Position numbers and translations under genes: made by a program. A stretch of 64,000 nt of DNA from NCBI GenBank assembly GCA_030248065.1, contig JASAMV010008651.1, positions 1 through 64,000 on the forward strand. The letters run 5' to 3'. The DNA comes from Rhynchonema sp. JSB1_4 (Eukaryota; Nematoda; Chromadorea; Monhysterida; Xyalidae). Below the pieces are notes generated by a model that saw nothing but the letters and a program-made list of their open reading frames with translations, was not told the DNA's origin and did not search any database. Below are positions 12,396 through 22,700 of the stretch, piece after piece; the stretch's first letter is position 1; the number at the start of each line of letters is the position of its first letter.

Positions 12396-15305
12396 CTACA
12401 GGATCATGATCGCACGTGCCATGTCGTCACCCAGTGCCAATTTGCTGGTGATGAGAATAAGATAGCACTGTGAAACATCATCATGCGGCAAGCCTGAGGG
12501 CGTTCCGATCAACAGCATCAGTTGGGCGGCTCGCGTGGCTTCTTTGAGTGCTTCGACAGCATCATTGACGCTAGTGCCGGTCTGCAAAATGTTTGACCAT
12601 TGTAATATTTCCAGACTCTAAAAAACAACTTTTAATCTGATTGAAATCAGTGGAACTAGTAATAAATCTTGAAGTTTCCTCAGTGTATGAAGTTGCAAGA
12701 CGAAGGCAAGGCGGGCAGACCGAGCACGCGAAGTTTGATTTCATCGAGTGCGCGTGAGCTCGTTAAAAAGCCCCAATGCCTTGTATGTACTATACAGTAC
12801 CGGGTGCAATTCTAGGCCGAAAGTTGAAGTCGCGTGCACGCGCGTGCGACACAGTGCAAAGTATAGGCAAAAGTCGAAGTAACTTAGCGTGCACGCAGTT
12901 GCACGCGCGTGCACGCGAAATTTTGCGTGTGCGCTGGGGTGCGCTGCCTGTCTTTTAGTACAAGGAAGTCGCATGCACGCGCGTGCACGCGACTTCAACT
13001 TTCAGCCCAGAATTGCACCCGGAACTCTATATCCTCAAACAACAATTATTCTCACTTACCCAATAGTGCTGTGTGCACACATTCTTGCTGATAAAGTGAA
13101 AACGGAACAAACACTCACTTGATAATAGCACAGAAAGTTTCTGGCATCCCTGGCCGACAGCTTGCCTCCTTTTTTGCCTTGCATTGGGGAGGCCGAGACC
13201 AGCGTTGGAAGCACCACAAGAGCGACGTGATCCTTTCGACCTACAACTATGACAACAAATGTAGAAGGAATTTCTTGAAACTTGTTCCCTGATCCTTAAA
13301 GCGAACGGAACATCGCTGGCTTGTTACGTGTAATAACTTGGACTTGAACACTTCCAACCAGAATGCAGTAACACCAATATGAATTGTGCATCAGGTTTTG
13401 ATTGCACGTTTCGACCTGCTCTCATCATCAGTGCGAATGCACCAGACGGCCACCAAAGATGAAACTGCAGGGCAGTGTTGGAGGAACTCTGGAGGTGGGA
13501 TACCTACTGTACCGGGCAGAGGTCGCAATCGGGCCGGGTTTGGCCGGCCCGGCCCGGCCCGAGCCTCCAAATCTCCGGCCCGGCCCGACCCGTACCCCCA
13601 AATCTCCGGCCCGGCCCGGCCCGAACCCCCAAATCTCCGGCCCGGCCCGGCCCGGCCCGAATTTTTGGCTCAGATTTTATTAACCCAATTTTTGTCATAA
13701 TTTTTTCGATTTTTGAATCTATTTTTTTGGTTGAAAATTCATTGTTTTCCATGAAAAAGTCGCCAGATAGACAATACCAATGGTGTGGCTGGGGGGTGGG
13801 GGTCCCCCCTAGGTACAGTAGGTAGGTAAGGTAGATGACGCGCCATCCTGGTACAGTAGGTAGGTCGCCGCCCCCCGGCTGGTACGGTAGGTTCCTATTT
13901 TTGGCTCAAAATCGTATAAAATCGATATTTTTCACTCCAAATAATCGAAAAATCGCGCGCTGCGCGCGAAATGAGGGTTTTAGAGTACATTTTCAAATTT
14001 TGTTCCCCCCTAGCTCGGCCGGTACAGTAGGTAGGTTGATTGCAGGCCTTTCTGATGGTACAGTAGGTCAGTGTAGTTCCTGGTCCGGAGGGGGAACAGG
14101 CGGTACGCCCCTTTTTTTCGGAGGGGGAACAGACGTACCCACCTGGGGGGGAAGGTCGAAAATTTGGCTCATTTTTGCCCCTTTTTTGGAAAAAAAATCT
14201 CAATAAAAAGGGTATTTTGTGGATTTTTGACGACATTGACCTAAAAATCACTCATTTTATGCCTAAAAATGCCTATTTTAGGCCAAAATTTGCCTATTTT
14301 AGGTAAAAATTGGGGGAGCAGACGTACCCGGAGGGGGAACAGGGGGGCAGGCGTACCATGCAGGGGGAACAAACGTACCCGAGGGGGGACCCCCCTCCCC
14401 CCCCAGGAACTACACTGCAGTAGGTTGATTGCACGCCTGGGTAGCCACACCACTGGACAATACTGATCACTTACGTACTTGCTGAATCCGTCAGAAATGT
14501 TAGTATTTTTGACAAAAAACCCTACTTTTTCAGTAAAATAAGTCACTTCAGAAGCTTCGGGCCGGGGCGCCCGGCCCGGCCCCGCCCGACCCTCCAAATC
14601 TCCGGCCCGGCCCGGCCCGGCCCGAGCCAAAAGCCCAAAATCGCGCCCGGCCCGGCCCGAGGTAGGGCCGGCCCGATTGCGACCTCTGGTACCGGGCTCA
14701 GAGAGGGGGATACCTACTGTACCAGAGCCGACGGCCTGGGGTTTTGGGACCTTTTGGGGGTTAGGTGTTTGGGTGAAAAATTTTAACGTTTTATTGTGTG
14801 TGAAATCGTGTGAAAATGTAGTATTTGCGCGCGAATTTTGGGTATTTTTAGGTAAAAACCACCGATTTTACACTGATTTTGAACTTTTTGGTCAAAAAAT
14901 AGGCACATTTGGCTACTGTACTTGGGTGCTACCCCCTAACCCCCAAGCTCCACCACCTCTGCAGGGGTTTTAGCACCGAACTCTAGCTAATTGGCAGCAC
15001 CTTGGTTGTTAGCAACAGCCCCCACAAAACCGAGCCAAATCGACTTTCATTTGTGATGGAACAAAATAAAACAAGATGTGAAAAAGCAACCTTGACAGTC
15101 GCATTCCCAATGTCACCCTCATAGACCTTCTGCAGCTGGATCATACACTCAGTGAATGCATTGGCTGGATTGAACAACTCATCACACCAGTTCGTGTCGC
15201 CCTCGATTCGAACCTCAGCCAAAATCGACCAGTCACCTTCTGCATTCAGGTTTTGCAGCTCCAGATACTCGTTTGAGTCATTCATTGCCGGAACGAGGAT
15301 GACCG
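12396..15305 (-). CDS. Unrecognised spliced gene inside the composite element
   Basis: Three exons have good splice signals. 15305-15091 is preceded by TTTGCAG (AVILVPAMNDSNEYLEL..., ending VYEGDIGNATVK). 13240-13119 (GRKDHVALVVLPTLVSASP...ARNFLCYYQ) ends at GTGAGTG. 12581-12396 is preceded by TTTTGCAG (TGTSVNDAVEALKEATRAAQ...) and ends IMIL-TAG. Exons two and three join in frame. Exon one ends in phase 0 whereas exon two needs one carried base, so an exon is missing, probably among the inserted elements at 13241-15090. The sequence looks globular with a mixed alpha/beta character. I do not recognise the family. Being inside a TA-flanked element, it may be the element's own gene or captured host sequence. 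Confidence 0.4.
12799..13023. mobile_element. Short palindromic element with CACGCGCGTGC arrays
   Basis: Starts CCGGGTGCAATTCTAGGCC and ends with the inverted match GGGC-like ...CAGAATTGCACCCGG. Inside, self-complementary GCGTGCACGCGCGTGC strings repeat several times. It lies in an intron of the composite element's gene. ORFs across it are artefacts. Confidence 0.6.
13778..14455. mobile_element. hAT-like element, GGTACAGTAGGT family, nested
   Basis: Starts CAATGGTGTGGCT and ends AGCCACACCACTG. The exact 8-bp duplication GACAATAC is at 13770-13777 and 14456-14463. GGTACAGTAGGTAGGT motifs are iterated through the interior. A further element is inserted at 14069. Confidence 0.85.
14069..14417. 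mobile_element. hAT-like element, CAGTGTAGTTCC family, copy 1
   Basis: Termini CAGTGTAGTTCCTGG / CCAGGAACTACACTG. The exact duplication CAGTAGGT is at 14061-14068 and 14418-14425. It iterates GGGGGAACAGACGTACC-like motifs around a T-rich core (TTTTAGGCCAAAATTTGCC). Copies 2 and 3 are at 15765 and 50540. Confidence 0.9.
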
Positions 15306-15764
15306 CTGCAAAAAAATATTAATAATCTTCCAAAAAAAACGAGCAAAAAAATCACACGTTATAAAAGTTGCGAAATCTTACAATAATAGTGTAGGATTCA
15401 AATTTCGCGCGCATAAAGTTACACTTTTTGAGTACGTGGGCATTTAGCCTGCGGTTCGCAACACAACGAATCGGCGCACGTGACTACACACCTAGGTGAT
15501 CGCACGGTGACGTGTGCATACAATGTACGAGCAAAGAAACACGAGATGGCGTCACTTAAGGCCGAAAACTCTTGACTTGCCCAGCTAAACCAGCTTGTAG
15601 CGAGGCACAATGCATTGAACACCTGTCAGCCTGCTCGGATACGTGTCTAATGGGTGATGATCGGCGATCGTGTTGAATGCAAATGCGTCTCGGTCGTCAG
15701 TCAAACTCACGTGGTAACATCTCAAGTGGTCGTCATAGTTGACAATGTCAAAAATTCGCACAAT

Positions 15765-16166
15765 CAGTGTAGTTCCTGGGGGAGGGGGTCCCCCCCTCGG
15801 GTACGTCTGTTCCCCCTCCATGGTACGCCTGCCCCACTGTTCCCCCTCCGGCTACGTCTGCTCCCCCAATTTTTACCTAAAATAGGCAAATTTTGGCCTA
15901 AAATAGGCATTTTTAGGCATAAAATGAGTGATTTTTAGGTCAATGTCGTCAAAAATCGCCAAAATACCCTTTTTATTGAGATTTTTCCTAAAAGGGGCAA
16001 AAATGAGCCAAATTTTCGACCTCAAAAAATGACTTTTCTCCAAATTTGGGTCCTCTCCCCCTTCCGGGTCCTTCCCCCCTTCCCCCCAGGTGGGTACGTC
16101 TGTTCCCCCTCCGAAAAAAGGGGGTACCGCACCGCCTGTTCCCCCTCCGGACCAGGAACTACACTG
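15765..16166. mobile_element. hAT-like element, CAGTGTAGTTCC family, copy 2
   Basis: Same termini as copy 1. The target duplication is CGCACAAT (15757-15764) versus CGCACAAC (16167-16174), a 7 of 8 match. It carries the GGGGGAACAGACGTACC-type iterated motif in reverse orientation relative to copy 1 and the same T-rich core. It interrupts the transposase-like reading frame. Confidence 0.85.
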
Positions 16167-16349
16167 CGCACAACATGACCACATTGTCAACGTCAGAGTG
16201 TCCACACACACCCAATAAGCGGCCAAATCTGACCGGATCCGTGCACACAACAATGACGTCACCTTCGTGGTACGTCTGTCCACGCACTTTTACTTGTGTG
16301 TGCAAGTCAATCGTGCTTGTTTCACTGGTTGGAACACGGAACGGTAGTA

Positions 16350-17825
16350 CAGTGGCGGCCATAAGTTTTTAGACTCTTGTGTTGTAATAATGCACGTGCC
16401 TGAAACAGCAAGCTGACTGCAGCGAGTGGGCCGAGCTTGGGATCTGGGCTGGGTATGACGTCACTAATTAGTCATACAGCAGAACAAGCCATCTTTATGT
16501 ATTGTTTGGTTGCGAGCATAATTTTTTCGCAGCCGGCCAGGTTTTGGCCCGGCCAAAAGTTTTTAGACTTTTTCAGTGGATTGTTTTCTTGGTTGTTTTG
16601 ATTGATTTTGGTGACAAATCTGGTGTGTATGAGGCAAATCGAGGTAGCCCGATCATTTGTGATGTGTGTTGAGTCTCTCGGATGAATAACGGTGGAGGAG
16701 TGGCTGATTGGAGGAGGAGGAACAGTCAAAGTGTCGGCAACCCCAAAGATCGATCATGAATCGGTCTTAGAGCTGCGAATGACCGCTCATTATAATCTCT
16801 TCTTGTCCTGAAAGTGCTAAATAAGCGTCAGCATCATATTCTGAACCTCTGGTAACCGTGTGTTACTTTTCAATATTTCGCGATTCGCATGGTCGGTGTC
16901 GGGGACCCCGGCGGACCATAGTTATCGTCTGCAGCTCAGGAGTACATAGGGGTGGGTGGATCACCAACCCTGTAGTTAGACCGATTGCTGCACCAGCTCA
17001 CTTTCGTCAAACGACAATAACCACGTAGAACCACTCCTTCAAGAAATACAGACTGGTTCAAAAACAATCCTTGATATTTGGGCATAATTCAGTAGTTAAG
17101 ACCGACATGTGAATTTGGGCCCTCTGTAATTTTAGTGGCAGTGATCCAATTCCGGTTATTGTCAGTTTAGTAAGAGTCAAACTTGATTGCCTGTACTGTC
17201 GACCTGTTTGGTTCCATCCAGCTCACACCTCCACTCAGCTATCACCAAATCTACAACCCACCGGTGAATCCGGCAATGTCGGGGAAAAACCGAGGGCACC
17301 GTGGCTGGTGACTATATTGCTGAATCTTGCAAATAATGGTCATTAGTGGTTTGTCACGTTGTTTAGATTAAAAACAAACCACAACCTGAACCGACATAAC
17401 ACTTTACAACCGATTAGTGGTTTAGCTCTGAGATTTTCGGCACTTTGGCCGCTCCTCCTCCGCCAATCAGCCACTCCTCCACCGTTGCGGAACCAAGAGT
17501 GGCGAAACCTTCCACAAACGATCAGGGCACCTCAACTTACTCGTAGGGGTCGCATTTAACTCAAAAAGCCACCAAAAACAACCAAAGAGACGGTCATCTG
17601 AGAAAGTCTAAAAACTTTTGGCCGGGCCTGAATGGGACCCAGCACCGAACTTCTGCCACAGTCTTTTTTGATGTGGAGATCTGAGATCGGCATGTGCCAT
17701 GGTTATAGTGGACACCTGCCGCAAGACAACGGACGGAGCAGCCGAGCTCACACACAGCTGCAGAGAGCAGAAATCACCAGTTTCAAAATCCACTGCAAGA
17801 GTCTAAAAACTTATGGCCGCCACTG
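16350..17825. mobile_element. Tc1/mariner-like element, non-autonomous
   Basis: Termini CAGTGGCGGCCATAAGTTTT (inverted at the right end), flanked by TA at 16348-16349 and 17826-17827. It has inner inverted repeats as well (GGCCAAAAGTTTTTAGACTT near 16549, inverted near 17605; GGTGGAGGAGTGGCTGATTG near 16692, inverted near 17461), giving a foldback layout. The length fits a Tc1-type element, but I found no intact transposase. Confidence 0.8.
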
Positions 17826-19228
17826 TAGATCGGACAGATTGTCAAACACAGACGGGTCGAGATGTGCGGCAGCCAACGATGGTTTTGATGATTTCAATGT
17901 TGTCCTTCAGTAATTTTCCATATTTGTGGTCATAGAATTGGCGTCAAAGATCCCAAAGATCGTTACAAAAAATACAAACAAGCATTGATGTTAAAACGCG
18001 TCTGAAATTGTGACACAAAGAAATAATAATAAAGAATAAAAATAAACGCGTCACAAACAATAATAAAACAGAGAACAGAAAATTTTTTAGTAGCGTTCTG
18101 CGCTTTGTTTCTTTCACATTCATTTCTACAATTGAGGTGTAACTTTAAGCACGACTCACAGTCGTTGGGTGTGGTCAACTGATTACACTAATAAAGTGTT
18201 GAATTTTCCACACTTTGGTGTACATTTGAAAAGTTACACCATATGTGGTGTACTTGACTTACACTTTTTTTACGAGTGAGTAACAGAACAAAAGTTTCAA
18301 TGGCCAAGAATTACGTGATTAAAAGCACCGATCATCTCAGGGGATCATACATGCGCGTGGCACGTGGCCTTTGCTGTTGGCTTGTCAACACCTGGTACAT
18401 AGTAGACGGACCGTACACTCTGTATAGTACCGTACACTCTAACTCCCGAAAGATAAAAGAGAACACACGTTTCTGAAACGTGGAATTCCTGCACCGCAAA
18501 CCGTGACACAGCAACACAATAATACGAGAGAAATTTTACTTTTTTCAGTCAGTACTGGTCGCATCGTCAGATATTGTACATTGTGGTCATCAAAACCATG
18601 ATTCAATCAGATAAATGGCATCAGAGCACATGCGCATTGGCAGAATAATTGGTAAAATACTGTCTCGTTTTAGGGAAAGACGAATTCGGTATTATTCAAT
18701 CATAATCGGTCGATTGTTAATGTCACAACTCAAATAATTGTTCTTTTGTGATCACAGGCGTTCGGAGGCAAATCTCAATCCTTTTTTTAAATTATAATAA
18801 TCCGGTTACGTAAAACCTCACTGCTTAGATTGACTTTCATAAATCAAAGAGTGAAATTGTTCTGCATGAATCCTCATTTAATTTCGCTTCACACTAATAC
18901 AAGAGAGAGCTGAAGGAAATAGAGGTGACTCAGCCAAGTGTTAGAAAGTGGTCTTGAAACATCAGGCAAGCCATGGAGACATTTTTCTCACTATATTACA
19001 CGTGGCATAGCCTGATTTGATTACTCGCTTTTAATTTATTTATTTACTGAGATGGAGTATGAGAACCCAAAATACAAAAATGAATACCTATTCACCTTAT
19101 CAAAGCACAACCCAAAAGTATAATATCAGTTTTTGCAATATAATAATCAAGATCAGACTATGTATACGCATAATGTTATTATTATCAATGATCTAAAACA
19201 CTGCGCGATTAACAATATGCTACTGTAA

Positions 19229-19632
19229 GGGCGCGGTGATGCTAATTCGGTTGCGGGATGCGGGTCTGAAAAAATTCTATGTCCGAGAACCGCAACCGCA
19301 TTTTAACATGGCCGCACTTGCGGGTGCGGTTTGCGGGTCACCATCGAAAGGTTGGCTGTGTAGCACATAAAAACGAACCAATCAGCGCTGGCCTTGTGAC
19401 GTTGATTCGACGCTAATTGCTCCATTCTGATATGCTATACAGTAGTAAATTTCTAATTTCGCTGCCTCACATTTTTTACAGACGCAGGAAAACTCCCGTT
19501 CGAAGTCGAGGCAGGCAACAAGCTCCACACACAGTCAACAAGCCACGCAGCTGACACATGCAGCTTGAGAGCTGACACACGCAACTGTAAAAATGCATGA
19601 GGCAGCGAAATCAAAAATACTATACACCCAGT
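19229..19632. repeat. Two adjacent short inverted-repeat elements (unit 2)
   Basis: Unit 2 counterpart of 3834-4231: GCGGGTGCGG-type element followed by the TTTCTAATTTCGCTGCCTC hairpin. Without the GGGTG-type insert, this copy preserves the ancestral right flank ATGTTTCGATAGTGACC. Confidence 0.6.
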
Positions 19633-19703
19633 AAAATATGTTTCGATAGTGACCCGCAGCCGCAAGCCCGCGCATTAACATGGCCGAAGCTCCTGAAAAA
19701 TGA

Positions 19704-22700
19704 TCATTCTTGAATAGATTTCGGCACATTATCGCTCGCATAACAGTAGGCGTTGTACCAGTCCATCACCTCGGTGGGCAGGTAGTAGTCGAAGAACCAC
19801 CAGATCACCAGCCTCCACTGGCTCGGGATGTAACGCGCTCGTGGTCGTGCCGCCAGCAAGGCATGCAGCACGCACTCAATTATTGGCTGACTCGGGGCCA
19901 CCGTTGATTGACCTTGGTAACCTGGGCAACACGACATGGAATTACAAAACCGGATCGGGTTTGTCATTTAAAGACGCGGGACGACTTTCAAAGTGGGTTG
20001 AAACCGAGAGCTCTCAGTAAATCGAAATATATCCACAGTTCCGCTGATCAAAAACTTTGTTCATATTTTGCCCTTCGATAGCTCAGTGGTAGAGCAGCGG
20101 TTATGGTTAGACCGGGTACCTGGGTTCGAATCCCAGTCAAAGGAGGCCTTTTTTGTTCACAAAGGAGCTTGGAATGTACCAATCTGCGCTCACCGTTATC
20201 ATTCCGCAATTTACCAGGCTAAACGGGGCCACCAAGATTGAGTTAAACCCAAACACCAATTTGAGGTCAACACTTGTGTTGATGCAGACAAAGAAGTCTT
20301 CAGTCATGCATAAATCTCCTGTGTCCTGTGTTATGATGCCCACACGAGTTTGGCTAATAAACACAGTAAATTGAATGCGAAAATAGTGATGCTGCTGACA
20401 CAAAATGAGAACATTGTAACCATATCTGACTACTTCACTAGGCACACCTTCGGATTCAGAAATACTTGATTTTCTAAATTCGTAAGATTTAATTTTCTGT
20501 TTAGCCCAACATTCTTTTGATCCCATCCCAATCTCGTTCCAGGCGGGACACAGTTAGTCCGATTGTGTGCGACTGTGATCCAGCCAGACTGTTCACGTCA
20601 AGGATCCGAAACCAGAAACCCGCCTGCTGCCCGTGGTATCTCTATAGCCTATGCTTGCTTGCCGAGATCTTCCCAACTTGCCAGTAATGTATCCTTGCGC
20701 CCACGTCTGCAGGTAGTCCTCGCCGTAATCCCGAATCGCGCGCGGCTCCAGATTTTTCAACAACGACTGAATGTGCTGTTGCAACGTGGTGAACACGCGC
20801 GTTGCCGTCGTGAAATTACCCGGCGCGATTATTGCCACCTGCAGCAGGGTAGTCAAACAATATTGAAAACTTTTTTGCTTTGTTTGGCTTCTCGCAGTGA
20901 GCTCCGGTCGGGCCGCTGGCATGGGTTGACAGGGGTTAGGGTGTAAGAAAGTTCGGTGTAAATTTGAAAGCCAACAATTTTTTACTCTTGTTTGCACCGT
21001 TTCGAAAATTCCACCCTTAGTCCTGTAAGGTGCTCATTTGGCACTTGCTCTATGAGGACGTTTGGTGGCACGCCGCCCGCCCGTGAACTGCGGCGACGAT
21101 TACCATTTATTCAGGATATTTATTGCTGTTAAAACCAATGGGCTAGCAACAAGCCCACCGAAGTCTAAACATGAACTGTTGCAGTTGCGAGCTATGGCGC
21201 ACGGATCGGACGGGATGACGTGCAAGGCCGAAACAAATTTACAGAGGCTCTTAGGGTGCGAGTGCGGTGTTCTTAATAAATATGCGCAACAGCAACTACG
21301 CCCAGCAACAGCGCCTAGCAACTGTAGCCTCGTACTGGCTTTGTCATTTCCTCTGAATCTATGCGTTTTATTCAAGTTAGTCTCGTATACCCTGTTTACC
21401 TCAAAGTTCACGCATTTCTGTTTTTACGCTAATAATAAATCCTAACTTCACTTTCTTAATACAATGGACAATGATCCACCGTTTCTGCAGTTGGGAAAGC
21501 ACTTGCAGTTTGACATGTCACCATTATTGTTCATTTTAAAGCTCCACAGAAACATTCAACCTTCACAATAAAAGACACAAAACCTTGACTCCGAATTTCC
21601 TCATTTCATATCTGAGAATGGTCATGCACATTTCGGACCCGGCCTTTGACACGCAGTAGCCCGCCCGACCAAACACACCGTGACTGGCAATGCCTGATGT
21701 TATCGTCACAATTCGGCCTGGAAAAATGTGATTATTTAATATTTTTTGTTTGTGTTTGGTCACTTTTCGTCTAAGTCTGAGGTTAAAAGTGACATTTAGA
21801 GCGACACCTATCGTCTACGACCATACCACGCTGAGCGCACGCCATCCCGTCCGATCTGGCAAGTTAAGCAGCGTCGGGCCTGGTTAGTACTTGGATCGGA
21901 GACGGCCTGGGAACACCGGGTGTCGTAGGCATTCTTTTTTCTTGTTTTTTTGTTATTTTTTACCTTTTGCTTTGCGGATCAAATGAAGCACAGATTTCGT
22001 GACCCGCATTGTACCGAGCAGGTTGATGTTGACGCCTCGTTCAAACACTGACATGGGAACAATGTCAATCTCGCCCGCCAGCGCGATGCCCGCGTTGTTG
22101 TAGAGACCCCAGAGGCCTGTAAATATTCGCTTTTTGCGGATGAATACGCGGTGATGGGATCGGATCGGCTTTGAATATTAAAGCCCGGCTGCAAAATCGC
22201 TTTGCTTTTTTATCGACATTATCGTCATATTAAAAGTGTCACGTCAATAAGTTTGATACAATTTTTGGTGAAAGAGTTTGAAAGATCATAGTGTCTCACC
22301 GTTGCATCCGCTCTTTTCGCACTGTTCTTCAATGCACACAGCTACTTCGTCCACGCTCTTTTGATCACTGATGTCGAGCACGAAAATATGCATGCGCGAT
22401 TTGTCGAGTTGCTGAAAAATTTACACAAGCAATGTATGTATTTAACGCAAGCTATCGCTTGTGCAAATCCTTCGTGAACAAAACGTCGGTTTCTTCGACT
22501 GGCACTTCGAGGGCTCAGTTGGTAGAGCAATGTTCCGGTTAGGCAGTGGCAGAGGACCTGGGAACGAGCCCCGGTCGAAGAAAGCAGCTTTCTTGTTTGG
22601 AATGTAAGCGAAAGATGTACCTACCTAATTGGAATGTACCACATATACCTACACACACGCTCTCAGTTATTACACAAAGTCGTCCGCCGACAAAGAGGCA

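Larger units (their letters stand above)
13517..14688. mobile_element. hAT-like element, CGGGCC family (host of nested inserts)
   Basis: Termini CAGAGGTCGCAATCGGGCC / GGCCCGATTGCGACCTCTG. The 8-bp target duplication GTACCGGG is exact at 13509-13516 and 14689-14696. Subterminal CCCGGCCCGGCCC blocks are iterated beside both ends. A second element is inserted at 13778. A shorter relative is at 51097-51463. It shows no transposase and is therefore non-autonomous. Confidence 0.85.
15585..17905 (-). pseudogene. Transposase-like C-terminal region, interrupted
   Basis: If the Tc1-like insert (16350-17825) and one TA are removed, an open frame runs from about 17905 across the junction: SSKPSLAAAHLDPSVFDNLS then FRVPTSETSTIDLHTQVKV. 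It continues into YHEGDVIVV and FGRLLGVCG. After the second insert (15765-16166) another frame carries FDIVNYDDHLRCYHVS and ends IVPRYKLV-stop. From memory, the order (a YxxGDxV motif, FGxI, a DxHLxxYxV motif, a Pro-Leu segment and a terminal RYxL) resembles the C-terminal end of a widespread group of transposon proteins in invertebrates. That identification is tentative. The two parts are in different frames across the second insert, so a frameshift or an intron must lie there. Confidence 0.4.
11686..18280. mobile_element. 6.6-kb TA-flanked composite transposon
   Basis: Perfect inverted termini CTCACTCGTAAAAAAAGTGT, flanked by TA at 11684-11685 and 18281-18282. Both ends continue into clustered GTGTA/TACAC repeats (about 11698-11860 and 18183-18265), as in subterminal transposase-binding arrays. 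Unit 2 is uninterrupted at the matching place (about 23785-23800; GACCATCATG then AAAAGTTTCATTGGC). Inside are coding-looking minus-strand exons (12396-15305), a transposase-like C-terminus (15585-17905), and at least five secondary insertions (12799-13023, 13517-14688 with nested elements, 15765-16166, 16350-17825). After subtracting those, the founding element was about 3.3 kb. Superfamily not established. Confidence 0.7.
3517..18907. repeat. Tandem segmental duplication, unit 1
   Basis: Starts with GAGCTGAAGGAAATAGAGG and ends where the same string begins again at 18908. The shared part includes the dehydrogenase gene (3517 to about 8880), the stretch around 11600-11685 and 18283-18905. 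Unit 1 is longer than unit 2 because of insertions at 4256-4588, 8881-9109, 9210-10839, about 10843-11585 and 11686-18280, each absent at the matching place in unit 2. Confidence 0.85.

Noticed and set aside
13386..13825. Overlapping ORFs rich in Gly/Pro/Arg/Ala over CCCGGCCCGG blocks (also 14241-14630, 49017-49405, 51068-51503)
   Set aside because: All frames on both strands stay open because the repeat lacks A/T. The ORFs lie within transposon ends bounded by target duplications, so they are composition artefacts.
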